Shown: positions 1 through 10,327 of the stretch, piece by piece
Position numbering within the stretch: position 1 is the first letter of the stretch
Layout: each line of letters begins with the position of its first letter
Assembly: GCA_010015745.1 (NCBI GenBank)
Contig: ML978222.1
Span: 1-64,000 of the forward strand
DNA: 64,000 nucleotides
From: Setomelanomma holmii
Taxonomy: Eukaryota; Ascomycota; Dothideomycetes; Pleosporales; Phaeosphaeriaceae
Direction: 5' to 3'
Program-made: the position numbers and the translations under genes
Notes under the pieces: generated by a model
What the model was told of the DNA's origin: nothing
Seen by the model: only the letters and a program-made list of their open reading frames with translations
The model's database searches: none

Positions 1-505
1 TGTATGTTTTGTGCGAGCTGTTTATCTGGACTTATTTGAATAGTCATTTTTGTTACCAAGGCAGGACTTGTGAAGAGGCTGGTAGTGCGTCACCATGTTC
101 AAATGCATGGATTGTTCGCTTAGGGTGCCCCACCCTGGGTTTTGTCCATGCCAAGGCGGCTTATGATTTTTGAGACGGAAAACCCGGGCTCATAACTGTA
201 AGCCAAAAAGCGACGTTGATATTCTGGAGATGAATAAACTTGTACATGTAGTTGCTTACAGTTGTTCCTGTTCTGGGACCCTGAGTCAGCAGAATTTGTG
301 AGTCAAACATGAGCATCAACGTCCTGATTTACAGATTGTCAATCCCTCAGGTTGCTCATGTATCCACGTGCAGCGCTTGCTTTTCGTATCTTGAGCAGGT
401 GTTTTCGAGTAATTCCGAGAAACGCTACACAACCCCACGTCATGCATTAGCTCCCGAAGAAAAAGTGGAGCAAACCGCTAAGCATCGTCATAGCTCGTAT
501 GACTT
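1..505. other. no gene seen
   Basis: Only short overlapping reading frames without protein-like composition. The 3' end of the minus-strand gene at 506-1235 points into this stretch, so part of it is presumably its 3' untranslated region. Confidence 0.5.
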
Positions 506-1235
506 CTACGACTCCGCCTTTTCAGCCTCATCTCCGGCCGGCTCAGCCGGACCAGTTACCATCTTTTCCTGTCTCTTTTCTCTCCGCACAAGCTCAATCT
601 CCATCTTCAACATGTCGTCGCCGACCACGCCCAGCAGTCCATTGTCATCGAGATCAAAGTATAGTGCCCATTCCCCAGGACCGTAGCGCACTGCCACGAA
701 CCCCTCAAACCCTGTCAACATGACTCGCCGATCCATTTTGGTTACGTCCCATGGCCCGACGATGTGAGGCTCCGCGTCGACCCGGACGCCATATTTGACC
801 TCGCAGGTGTCGCGATCCACATAAATCCAGTTCAGTTGCGGCGGGTCATTAGAAATGGTCGATACCATGCCCTCGCCTTGGCGTCCCCAATCTTGATCTG
901 GAAATGGGAGGAAGTAACCGGCAAACGGATGGTCTTCGGGATGGCCATCCGGAAACTCATCTGATGGCACGTTCAGATACAACTGTGACCACGTTGTCAG
1001 TGACTGGAAGCCCAGGTATGTCCGGAATAACGCGCACCTTGTTCTCGCTTAGAACTATCTCGCAACCATCTATTTCACGACCGCCTTTTGTCGCTCGCGA
1101 ACATACGACGGAAAGGTTGGTCTTCAGACCTCTGTGCTTCTCCCTTGCGTTTTGTCTTTGGCCCTGGCGGACCGCTTCTGTTGTTCCGATAATTGCAGGG
1201 CATGCAGCGATAGCTGTCAAGATGCCCAATACCAT
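506..1235 (-). CDS. conserved fungal protein of unknown function, single N-terminal membrane segment
   Basis: Two exons: 1235-1038 and 982-506, joined in phase 0 across a 55-bp intron (GTGCGC donor, CACAG acceptor), giving 224 residues. Splicing joins an exon ending ...LSENK to one starting LYLNVP; without the intron the second exon has no ATG. The N-terminus (MVLGILTAIAACPAIIG) is a hydrophobic helix. It is followed by a basic QGQRQNAREKHRG stretch. The body carries the motif family 'NWIYVD...CEVKYGVR...GPWDVT...GFEGFVAV...WALYFDLDDNGL' and ends in a charged Glu/Lys/Arg helix. I recognise this layout from many filamentous fungi, but no function is known to me. The start is chosen because the reading frame upstream (to 1541) is not protein-like. 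A TTTATATAG stretch about 65 bp upstream on the coding strand could be a TATA element. The gene is head-to-head with the gene at 1648. Confidence 0.75.
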
Positions 1236-1647
1236 AGTATCGAATCCCCTGAGGTAACAGATGTCGGAATAATTGTGGACACGACCGTACGCGGCCTGGT
1301 CTATATAAACCTGTTTGTAGCACACAGGCCCGAACAAGATGTGGAAGTTTGCCACATAGACTTGATCGGGCGACCTCTCCGAAATGAAGTTGCGCGTCCC
1401 TGCGATTTGTGGATACAAACCTGATTGAGATGCATGGTAAGAATGGCGTTGAGTTTCAGAACAAGGGTACTCGGATGATGCCGTCATTGGACCTTTGGTT
1501 TTCGGACGACATCGAAAGCATAAAGTAAGAATATGGTCCATATTTTAGCATACTCCTCACTACTTGCGCTCCCCCACCCGAATCATACCACCGATATCTA
1601 TTACGACTTCCCCACATAATATAAAGAGGTCAGACAGCGCAATAAGT

Positions 1648-2075
1648 ATGTCCTCAGGGTACGTCGCAAAACACCTCACACGGCTCATGCACGATACTCT
1701 CAAACTAACACTTTCTCCAGAGCCCCCGTCACCGACTATCCCAATAACGACACATCTGAAGGCAGCCCCGCCGCAAAGAAGAAGCCCAATAAGCTCGGCG
1801 GAAACAAAAACACATCGCTCCAAAAAGCCGCTCCCCAGCAACAAGACTCTGCCTCAGCCTCTGAAGATGACGACGAGCCCGAACCACCCATCACCGCACC
1901 CCGTCGCTCCGGCGGCCGCCGCATGGTGCCCGTGCACCAGAGCCGCATCAGCGACCGGCCGCCCAAGGTGGGCGAGAAGGATAGCAGCTTGAAGATCAAG
2001 ATTGAGTTGGATCTGGAAGTCGAGGTAGAGATTTATGCGAGAGTCAAGGGCGATGTGACGATTGGGCTGATGTGA
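1648..2075 (+). CDS. small conserved fungal protein, unknown function
   Basis: Exon 1 is only 11 nt (1648-1658); a 62-bp intron (1659-1720) has GTACGT donor, ACTAACA branch site and CCAG acceptor; exon 2 is 1721-2075. The product is 121 residues. The N-terminus (SSGAPVTDYPNNDTSEG) leads into Lys/Asn-rich KKKPNKLGGNKN, then an acidic Ser/Asp/Glu stretch, and a C-terminal amphipathic segment LKIKIELDLEVEVEIYARVKG ending DVTIGLM. This ending (LDLEVEV...ARVKGD.TIGL) is one I know from a widespread family of short filamentous-fungal proteins with no assigned role. The last 53 bp are tandemly copied just downstream (see repeat at 2023-2131). Confidence 0.7.
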
Positions 2076-2131
2076 GGTAGGTTGAGATTTACGCGAGAGT
2101 TAAGGGCGATGTAACGATTGGTTTATTGTAA
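2023..2131 (+). repeat. two-copy tandem duplication of a gene 3' end
   Basis: Bases 2023-2075, the last coding bases including the stop of the preceding gene, recur as a diverged copy at about 2076-2131. Differences are mostly C-to-T or G-to-A, for example GTCAAGG/GTTAAGG and GTGACG/GTAACG. Confidence 0.7.
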
Positions 2132-2828
2132 GAGTGAGTCAGAATCTATAAGTTGAGTGGATTGAGGCTGACGTTTGGTGAAGCACGACTTGAGCCCGAG
2201 TGAGAGAATCTGCGGGTGGATGTGTATTTCCAATCACTGGAATCTTTATAGCGGGTGTAGTTGTAGTTGAGATGGGGCTGCATTTACTGGCAAGCCATTG
2301 CGGTTGCAGAGTTTGAAAACTGCAAAGAAATGAACATTTCACGTACCAGTGCTTGCTTCCGGAATCATGTCAAGGCTATCGGTATTGCAGACCAAGCACT
2401 TGTTACTCATGGACGATGAATATAACGTGACCAAAGTGTTGACATCTATACTATTTGACTCGCTACAGATAGACAGACCTCGTTATGCGCTCGACTACTG
2501 TCTGGTTCTCTTGCCCCTGCTAAACTCCAACTTTGTCTTCGTGGTTTTCGAGTCTTTGCTGGCCGTATGTCTTTGACTCCAGTCATGACCTCCTGTCGCG
2601 GCGAAAATGGGGAGCAAAATGTGAACACAATCTACCCCGCCATAGTACCGTATGTATTGTAAGAAATAAACGAGATTTCAACCGTGACACCTCCAAATAA
2701 AGACCTAATCTCTTGTCATTGTAACTCGTTCTTGGGTTTATCTTGCTGTGCATACGAATGACACATACATATAGTGGCCGCTGTTCATGTAACTTACTCA
2801 GGATATGATGAGTCAGCCTTACTATATA
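2132..2828. other. no gene seen; left flank of transposon cluster
   Basis: No reading frame of protein-like composition and no recognised repeat. Ends at the TA (2827-2828) that forms the target site of the MITE. Confidence 0.5.
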
Positions 2829-3235
2829 ACGTGTTTCACCAGTCCTCGGCCCAGCCCAAAACCCACCAAAAATGAGCAAAATCGCAAGTTGAGATCTAAA
2901 CAACAATGATACGAAACACTTCGCTGTCATAAATCAAGCTCTCTAGACCTATCTAGGGTACACTGTGTAAGTATAAGAGAAAATTATCTAGTCATTCATA
3001 AGATATAAAGTTTGGGCCCCCAAATTTAGGCTATAACTTGAGATCTCAATAACAGTAGACGATATTAGTCTTAGGCTGAAAAAGAAGCTTTAGAAAAGGT
3101 ACTATATGCTCCTATATCATTCTGCAGGCTTGACTGCTTATTGTTGTTGAGATCTCAACTTGCGATTTTGCTCCTTTTTGGTGGTTTTTGGGCTGGGCCG
3201 AGGACTGGTTTGGGCCGAGGACTGGTGGAACACGT
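2829..3235. mobile_element. MITE (non-autonomous Tc1-mariner/pogo-type element), 407 bp
   Basis: The ends are inverted repeats starting ACGTGTTTCACCAGTCCTCG (left, 2829 to about 2906) and its complement (right, about 3141-3235). Both sides are flanked by TA (2827-2828 and 3236-3237), the expected target duplication. The right arm carries an extra internal copy of GGGCCGAGGACTGGT, making it about 17 bp longer. The interior is A+T-rich with no coding potential. The first eight bases equal those of the adjacent Fot1-like element, so both may use the same transposase type; that is inference. Confidence 0.8.
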
Positions 3236-3237
3236 TA

Positions 3238-5509
3238 ACGTGTTTTATCACTCCCCGGGCCGAATCACTCCTCGGGCCACCCCACCAAAACGCGTTAGGC
3301 TTCTTGTACGATAACTCCACAATCACAGATTCAAATTCGATAAGGTTTTAAAGTGAGATAGACTAGCTCTGTCTACATTGAGTCCTGTTGTGGCCTTGTA
3401 CATGACATTTGCTGCACGTTGGTGGTGCTCTTGTTCGTACCGGCGGGGTCTCTGCTTGGTCACTCTGCTGGACACCCATTTGAGCCTCTGTAACCAGCAC
3501 CTGAACTTCCTAAGCCTGTAATACACCTCCACATGCTATATACTTTCGTTGTGTTTGACGTTTACGTCGTTGGCGGAGGTTAGCAGCGCGTAGCTTTGAG
3601 TTCTCCTCAGCTAAGATCGTCGCTGAGTTCATGGCAAGCTGACAACCTTTAACAAGCTAGGCGATTGCCAGACTTGTAGGACTTTGAGATTGTCTCTAGA
3701 GTAGATCTTGTACAAGACGAGCCTGCTGCTCAAGCTGAGTAGTTGTACGTGGAGTCTCTGCCGTCCACGCAGCTAATTCACCACCTGCTGTCCCTGGTAG
3801 GGACGGCGTTCTGACTACAGTAAGATTAGAAAGGACGCGTTCTGGGCATGATAGGATAAGCCCTGTCGCCTCAAAGCCAGCCTGGATATTGCTCTTTAAC
3901 AGGACTCTTAGTCTAACCTTCTAGTATATTTACAGGAAGTCAAGCTTGTCAACATGAAAGCCGCCTTGGCGGGCAAGCTCAGACACCTTATGTCCGTACA
4001 CCACCTTAAGAGGAGAGTAGCAGCCAACATCAAGAGGCTGAAGGAGGTGTAAGGTGTAGGGAGGCATATAGAGAGTAATGATCTTGTTGTCCTTGCAATA
4101 CTAATTAAACTCTAGTGTTGCGTAGCTGTCATGGCCGTCAAGAATAAGCAGTCTATACGCTCCTGTTGTACGCGACTCTGTATGTCTGTTGAAGTGCTTC
4201 ACCTACTCAAAACCAGGCTCATTAGTTATCCATCCATTGTCGCTGACAGCGTGTCACAAGAGGCAACAAGCAGTGATCTCAAAGCTTATAAAGAAGCTTG
4301 ATTTGTATGCTACGTACGATACTCAGGTGTAATTACAAGACGTTGCGTGAAGAAGAAAGAAGGCAGAGAGTCCTGCCTTTGGTATACATATAGCAGCGGA
4401 AGGCTTGTGCGATGTCATGCAGCTGTCAGGCAGTGACGTACTGTCATGGACGGTGCGTTGTGCTGCTGGAGCAAGAGCTCGCAGGCAGGAAGCAGGTGCG
4501 TACATGAAAGAGGCAAGTGTCAAGGGAACCACAGTGGTTACCGTGACACTGCGACAGCCCAGTCTGGTAGGAGCTCCTTGTACTAGCTGCCTTAGTGGAG
4601 CTTGCCAGACAGAATTACGAAGGGTAGAAAACACTAGCCAGACGCGTTGATACACTCGATCGCTGTTACACACTCTCTGTTGCCTAGCTGTACGGTAGTA
4701 GCTCGACTAATCGTATTAGAGCTGGTGACAACCTTAGACATTGCAGCGACTCCTATCATGAACCTAGTCTCGTCAGAGTTGTATACGCCCTCTACATAGA
4801 CTCCGCAACAAGCAATTAAGTGGGGCTCAGAAGGTCTGGCTTGACTTGATTGATTACCTGTTTGAGCCTAGTAGTTGCCTATAGAGGCTTAATTCCTACC
4901 TAGATAGGTAAGTGGGTCTCTGAAGGTGAACGGATTGACTTGCTTGTTGCGGACTGTGCCTCTACAAGCTTGAACCACGCGCTAATCTTAACAGGATCCT
5001 CACATCTTGCCCTCCGTGAGTAGAAATTCCTGTTCTACTTTGTCTAGAGATCTGACTGGCTCTTAACAAAGCGTGTTACCCAGCGCTTGCCTACGGGTAG
5101 GGGAGGAGGATCTTGGCCGCGCGCAGCAAGTAAAACGTCTGCTATTTGTCGTACGTCAATGATATAGAGAGGAAATCCACGACGATCATGGTCAAGGATC
5201 CACTAAACAAGAGACTGCTCTTTGACAGAGGAGAGCTTGCGCTTCTAGTAGTTGAAGGCTTAGATAGTATAGACGCGTTAGAGGCGGCGCTGGAGCGTGG
5301 TTCTTAGAATATCATATAAGAGGGCAGCTTTACGCTGACTTTTTATGCGTTTATTTTGAATAGATTGAGTTGCAAAAAGAGTTCTAGCACCTCTTTGAGA
5401 TGATTGAGAGTGTGGTGTAGATCTCATGGTTAGTTGTACGCGCTGCGCCTCACGCGTTTTGGTGGGGTGGCCCGAGGAGTGATTCGGCCTGGGGAGTGAT
5501 AAAACACGT
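3238..5509 (-). mobile_element. Fot1/pogo-type DNA transposon, 2272 bp, decayed
   Basis: Terminal inverted repeats of 58 bp (3238-3295 and 5452-5509) differ at a single position. The flanking TA dinucleotides at 3236-3237 and 5510-5511 are the target-site duplication, and the left TA is shared with the neighbouring MITE. The length and TA target fit the Fot1 branch of Tc1-mariner. The interior encodes a degenerate transposase on the minus strand (separate entry). The TIRs are nearly intact while the coding part is riddled with stops, so the element is not autonomous. Confidence 0.9.
3330..5428 (-). pseudogene. Fot1/pogo transposase relic (HTH + DDE + CCHC knuckle)
   Basis: Minus-strand reading starts at an ATG near 5428. 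Pieces recognisable in order: an N-terminal Ser/Gln-rich segment; a CENP-B-type helix-turn-helix (WILDHDRRGFPPYIID... then VGKRWVTRFVK near 5060-5160); a DDE segment (VYNSDETRFMIGVAAMSKVV near 4750; LLILDGHDSYAT near 4140; a MPPYTLHLLSLLMLAAT-type block near 4050); and a C-terminal Cys-rich knuckle (CSKCHVQGHNRTQC near 3400). At least ten in-frame stops and several frame changes interrupt it. Many stops are TAG/TAA where Gln (CAG/CAA) would be expected, the signature of C-to-T change at CpA as produced by repeat-induced point mutation. It cannot make a functional transposase. Confidence 0.85.
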
Positions 5510-5511
5510 TA

Positions 5512-5919
5512 TTGGTTGTCAGGAGACATACTAGCTAACAGAATCCTCAAACGCACCATATTCATCACTACGACACAGTCTTAGAAGGCTATTCCCATAC
5601 TATTATTACCTTAGCAGACCCCAAATACCAAGTTACCAAGCTCGACATGCCGCTTGGCATCCAACGATGTGTATCGTCGGAGAAGTTCAAAGCTCTCCAC
5701 ACCGATGAGGGCCTCGAGAAGTATCGGGCCCTAATAAATGCAGAGAGTTGTGGCGATATCCCGGTGATCAATGACGACTCCTCTGCCAGTGCGTTCAATG
5801 ATGGGAAGCCGCAACTGAAGACTTTCGAAGCTGAAGGGACTGGAGGAGAGCTACGGCCACCTGTTGGGGTTATACAAGGCGAGAAACATTTGTTCCAGAG
5901 TAAAACGACGAAGATGTGA
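5512..5919 (+). pseudogene. ORF abutting the transposon, possibly a gene truncated at its 5' side
   Basis: An open frame runs from about 5537 to the stop at 5919. The first ATG is at 5647 (90 residues, MPLGIQRCVSSEKF...), but protein-like sequence in the same frame starts earlier (HYDTVLEGYSHTIITLADPKYQ). This suggests that the original start was further upstream and is now lost or separated by the transposon whose right end is at 5509. No family recognised. It could also be a genuine 90-residue gene. Confidence 0.3.
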
Positions 5920-6344
5920 GCATAGATAGCTGTACATATGGTCCTACAGACCGACCTTGGTGATAAAGCGAAGTTTGACACGCATTCCTTTCCAGATTCT
6001 ATGCGCGCACCAAGTGCACGGAGTGAGAAGAATAAACGCACTCCTATTGTGAATATACGTTGTTGATTGACAAGACCCGTGATGCGATGGAGCTTGTGAC
6101 AAAGTCGCGGCGCAGTCATAAACATGCCTGAAAGAGGTCGTACGATCGTGGTCCCAGCCCTTTATGACTGTCCACCTCATTGTTATAGATGTTTGACTCT
6201 TGCCATGTGCACCTTAAGATCAGAGGTCGCTCTTGTACCCTCCAAACATGATCTGCTTCTGCCTCAGCATATCAACAATTGTTTCCGTTCGTCAAACTCC
6301 TCCACTTGAAAGTTTACAGCACTTGTCTGTGCTATTTTTCCGCC
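5920..6344. other. no gene seen
   Basis: Short frames only; presumably the promoter region of the small gene starting at 6345. Confidence 0.45.
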
Positions 6345-6701
6345 ATGATTGAAGCCGGCCTTGATCACCGTCTTGACGAAGACATAACAGCCAAATTAAT
6401 CGAGATCAGGCAAGACCTCGAAGCCATCCAGCATGACTGCAAGCGTCTGGAAAAGACCCAGGAAGTCGAATGCTTGATCGAAATCTTGATCCAGGTCGGA
6501 GAATTGCTTTGCCTTGAAACCATTGAGAGTAGTCATGATCTTCAACAACTCAAGGAGCTCCTGGTAGCTATTGGTATACTACTTCATATCGGAAAGGTTT
6601 TGCGCTCACAAGCGGTATTGAAAGACGGAAGGGGGACTACGAGAACCGAAAAAGGATCGCGCTGGAGACCTCGACGACGTCGAGGCTGGAGAGCGAGATG
6701 A
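6345..6701 (+). CDS. hypothetical helical protein
   Basis: From ATG 6345 the frame gives 118 residues (MIEAGLDHRLDEDITAKLIE...). Residues 1 to about 90 are strongly helical with heptad-like spacing (LIEIRQDLEAIQHDCKRLEK, LIEILIQVGELL), consistent with a coiled coil. After residue 92 the frame turns into an implausible Arg/Trp-rich tail, while a different frame reads DYENRKRIALETSTTSRLES and stops at TAG 6718. A frameshift or unrecognised splice near 6610-6640 is therefore likely and the true C-terminus is unsure. No family recognised. Confidence 0.4.
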   Translation: MIEAGLDHRLDEDITAKLIEIRQDLEAIQHDCKRLEKTQEVECLIEILIQVGELLCLETIESSHDLQQLKELLVAIGILLHIGKVLRSQAVLKDGRGTTRTEKGSRWRPRRRRGWRAR

Positions 6702-7284
6702 GCTCTCTTTAGAACGTGTCGTTATAAATAACTTGTCAAGTTGCGAGATATGTGCTGACAACAACGTTCGCTGTAATAATAGATCCAGTTCGAATCCACA
6801 TGATGTCTGATGGGAGCCCTGAGGTTCAAATGCTGAAGGCAGCCTCCAGGGCGTAAAGCGAAGCACAGATGATCATAAACGCAAGGGAGAAAGTCGCGAC
6901 ATGTCGAGTAAAATGCGTAGAAGATGGATTAAATCCCGTATGTTGCGGAAGAAGAGTCAAAAAAGCAGGCAAAGCACCCGCGACCGTGCCCAAGAAGCCG
7001 GTCCGATCGATCACCCCGCCATCGCCATCGGGATCTCAACCGAACCCCTGGCTCCAGCGCCCTGCATACCCGCCCCGCAACACCAAAACAGCCATTGGAG
7101 CTTTCATAATGACGTCGCGCGTACGCATGTAGTATCTTGTTTACGAGCTTGCGTAGACAGCAAAAGAAAGGCAAAGGCGAGTACATAAGTAGGAATTGTT
7201 TTTCCGTAACGTTTCAATCGACATCCAAACTTCTTGTACTCTACAAAATACACGTCCTTCGTGGTCCTCGTCATTCCAAGCATC
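6702..7284. other. no confident gene
   Basis: Two overlapping plus-strand frames (6869-7132 and 6901-7188) and an antisense frame compete without clear protein character. A Cys-containing frame at about 6670-6810 (SCEICADNNVRC) could be a remnant. The 3' part presumably holds the promoter of the gene at 7285. Confidence 0.4.
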
Positions 7285-7852
7285 ATGCCTACATTAAACT
7301 CAACTGTAAGAACTTACTCCAAGCTTTGGAGCTCATCGGACCTTCATTCGACGTCAATTGACTCATGCTTTCTAGATCTTCCATGCCTACGCCTACGGCA
7401 CAGCATTTTGGTACGGCCTCCGCGGTCTCTGCCGCATCTACGACCCCGTCATGGTAGTCGGCTGGTTCCGCCCACCCTCGCAAGCCAATCTCGCGCCCAA
7501 CGATCTCGAATTGTACAACGTGCGGAATGATGGCTGGTGTCTGGTCACACTCGCCTTGATCCTCATCAGCTTTACCAACGCGGTGCCTTCGGCAGGCACA
7601 TCGAAAGCGAGTGGCGCGTTGCCATATGCGAAGGCTGTGGTTGCGGCGACGGTTTTTCATCATATCACGATGGGGATTGGGGCGTATCAGCATTATAAGT
7701 TGGATTCGCATTATAATACGAGCATGGCGGTTGGTGTATGGGGGAATGTGTGGTTGACGTTGACGGGTCTGATTACGTTGGGTAGTTTGCTGTCCGACGT
7801 GGGTGAGAGGAGCGTTGAGAGCGTTACACAAAAGACCAGGAAAGAGCTGTGA
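7285..7852 (+). CDS. small integral membrane protein, unknown function
   Basis: Exon 1 is 21 nt (7285-7305, MPTLNST), followed by a 70-bp intron (7306-7375, GTAAGA donor, TTCTAG acceptor) and exon 2 (7376-7852), giving 165 residues. Hydrophobic segments suggest three to four membrane helices: FHAYAYGTAFWYGL, WCLVTLALILISFTNAV, AVVAATVFHHITMGIGAY and AVGVWGNVWLTLTGLITLG. The sequence between helices 1 and 2 is Pro/Asn-rich (GWFRPPSQANLAPNDLELYN). The tiny first exon matches the style of other genes here. I do not recognise a named family. Composition and splice signals support a real gene. Confidence 0.65.
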
Positions 7853-8014
7853 AAAGCATGCGTGGACCAACTGTGTGTGCCGAGACCGAATAACGTCATG
7901 GTGGGCGACGTATACGGATGATAATGAGATGCTCGAAAGGATTGGTTCCCGTAATGATAATGTTCATGCAGAGACAACCAAGATTTAGAGATTTGGAACT
8001 CATGAATGTCCAAC

Positions 8015-10327
8015 TCACTCACTGTCGTCATCTTCATTGGAATCCTCGTCACTATCACCGTCCTCAGCGTCACTATCTTCGTCTTTGGTCTCGTCACTTC
8101 CTTCCTCGCTTTCATCCAGGACCTGTACCGGTTGAGTACCAACGTCCCTTGAACTGTCGCTCCAGTCTTCCTCCGTTGACTGATACTCCGGAGGACTTCC
8201 TGGCTGCTCGGTCACGTCTCTGAACGTGCTGGTCCGACCACGGGCGCGGATGACGGATTGGACACCAGGTGCTATGCACGCACGTTTTCGTTTCGGCTTA
8301 TCCTCGTCCGCATCGGAATTGAAATCTATCTCTGCATCTTCGAGATCATCGATAACGTCCCCAGAATGCCTCTTATTCTTTGGTATATGATCCTGATCGT
8401 TTCCGTCCGTATCTTCGTCGTCATCAGGATCGTCGCGCCGTCTCTTCTTCACATTCCATGGTCTCAACAATGGAAATGAGTCCTTCTTGAACCGTAGGCG
8501 CAAGTGGACCGGTATCTCACCAGAAAAGTCACCGAAAATTCTGTTCAGCCAGGTCCAAGACTTCTCTACGCGGTGTCGTAAATCGAATGGCGTAAGTCAA
8601 TTGTCGGGCAACGTCTGATTGCAAGTCATCATCAGATCTAAAAGCTGCCTCGTGAAGCTAGGTTCCTCAGCAGTCTCGTCCTCACCTATGACCAACGTCG
8701 CGATATCGTGGGTCTCTTTGCTTCTCTCCACTCGGTCAATGGCCGAACTTCTTAGTACTTTCAGCATTCCATACCCACGATAGCTGCTGAGCATATCCCA
8801 CAGTACGGCACCAAGAGACCAGATGTCTGTTTTGCTGGACAGTGCTCCTTCTCAAACGTTCGTTTTCTCCAAAACATGTTCTCCTGCGTCAAATATTAGT
8901 GGTCCATTTTCTTTCTGGTTTTAGTGGTACTCACGGGTGCGGTGTATGTTTTGCTGCGCAACCAGCCCTTTTCTTCTATGCTATTCTTTGAGTTGAGCCG
9001 TAGTAATCCGTCGAGGTCTCCAAGAACCGGCTTCGGGTATGACTCGTACGGCCTCGTTGGCTCTCGCAAGAAAATGTTTGCGGGTTTGATATCTCGGTGC
9101 ACAACTTCCTTATATCCGGGTGGACCAGATAGTCTTGCTTCGTCCTCTTCCTCAAGCTTCTTCTTCGATGCCTTGAGGCCCTGATACTCAGCTGTGCCGG
9201 TCAATCCAGCATTACCTTGTGTCTGGATGAGGCTTTCGATGTGCCTTAGTTCCGCTCTTTTTGCTTCCAACTGCTCGTCGGTGAGGTAGCGCAATCTCGT
9301 CGACATGGTGTAATTTGACTTCGAAACTGTTTTCAGAACGAGCCATACGAAAGGTTCTGGTATCTGGCTGCAGCACATGATGAGTAATGTTTTCAAAGAT
9401 GATATGATCCTCAAACATACTCTGTTTTATCTGCCTTCCATGTGACATTGTTGTATTCACCAACTGCATCCTGAAGTGTTCCGGCGGAGCAATAGTCAGT
9501 GTACGCTCGGACTTCATATATTATCCAAACCTTTTCGGGTACTTCATCCTCTGCAATCGACTTTTCGTTATCTCGAACAGTCTCGGTTTTCGTTTCGCGG
9601 CATAGTCCAAAAGCGATTCTCCAAGAACATGCCGGTGTCTGGAAGTCGGTCTAGTATTTGGTATAACTTTCGCATCTCGCTGATCTTACGCTTGTCTGCC
9701 GTTCTGACTCGCTTTACAACAAATCGCTTTTGGTGTTGATTAGTACAGCAAACTTCATGAGGGTTGGACGTACGTACGTACATCAAAGGGGCGCTCGGTC
9801 TCGGCGTCAAAGCCAACCTACAGCAGTACGCTGGTTTCGACTCTTTCGTCATTTCCGCTAGAATTTTTCTTGTTATCAATCGTGTCGTGATAGTGCAGGG
9901 CCTTGACGCACTTGTAGCGCAATGTCGGATCAAGCCGGACCTTGTGTCTCCAGCTCAGATCCTTCTTCCTCGCCGCCGCATCAGGAAAACCCACCGTGTA
10001 ATCGTCGTCGATCTCAACACCGACAGGGTCGTTGTTTTCTGCTGCAACATCTGACACGTTATTGGCGTCATCATCCAAGTCCTTTAGGACCTTGTTGATC
10101 CGGAATCGACGCTGCTGGTCTGTTAGATCATGCCGCCAAAAGCGTATGATGTCCCAGCCTTTGAGGTTTCGGTGTTCACGTGTATTGTCGTAGGTGTGAG
10201 CGAACACAATGTAGGCATACTGCTGTACAGTCGGAAGTCTGTTGTACTGAGCCTTTTCTGGACCTGCCCATTTGTAAGTGTCTCTGGCCGCCAACGCCTC
10301 ATAGTCTTCTCTTCTCATCCGAGTCAT
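8015..10327 (-). pseudogene. degenerate NIMA/NEK-like protein kinase gene
   Basis: Kinase pieces run in order on the minus strand. The N-terminus starts at 10327 (MTRMRREDYEALAARDTYKW). Beta-3 is KRFVVKRVRTAD near 9720. The beta-5 hinge is VWIIYEVRAYTDYCSAGTL near 9520, the alphaE lead-in is IPEPFVWLVLKTVS near 9350, and the catalytic loop is VVHRDIKPANIFL near 9090. The DFG position reads GDLDG, TYTAP follows, then a C-lobe SSKTDIWSLGAVLWDML near 8820 and an acidic Asp/Glu tail at 8015-8400. Interruptions: TAG at 9818-9820, TGA at 8597-8599, and frame changes near 9560-9640. Some gaps are clean introns (9769-9725 region with CTAAT branch; about 9420-9364). The glycine loop is not recognisable and DFG is changed. 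I read it as a pseudogene; a lineage-specific divergent kinase with sequencing errors is the alternative. Confidence 0.6.

Noticed and set aside
6869..7188. Overlapping 87- and 95-codon plus-strand frames
   Set aside because: Basic, low-complexity and mutually overlapping, with no splice or homology support for either.
9765..9784. ACGTACGTACGT microsatellite
   Set aside because: Explained as the donor end of an intron in the broken kinase gene; too short to call a repeat.
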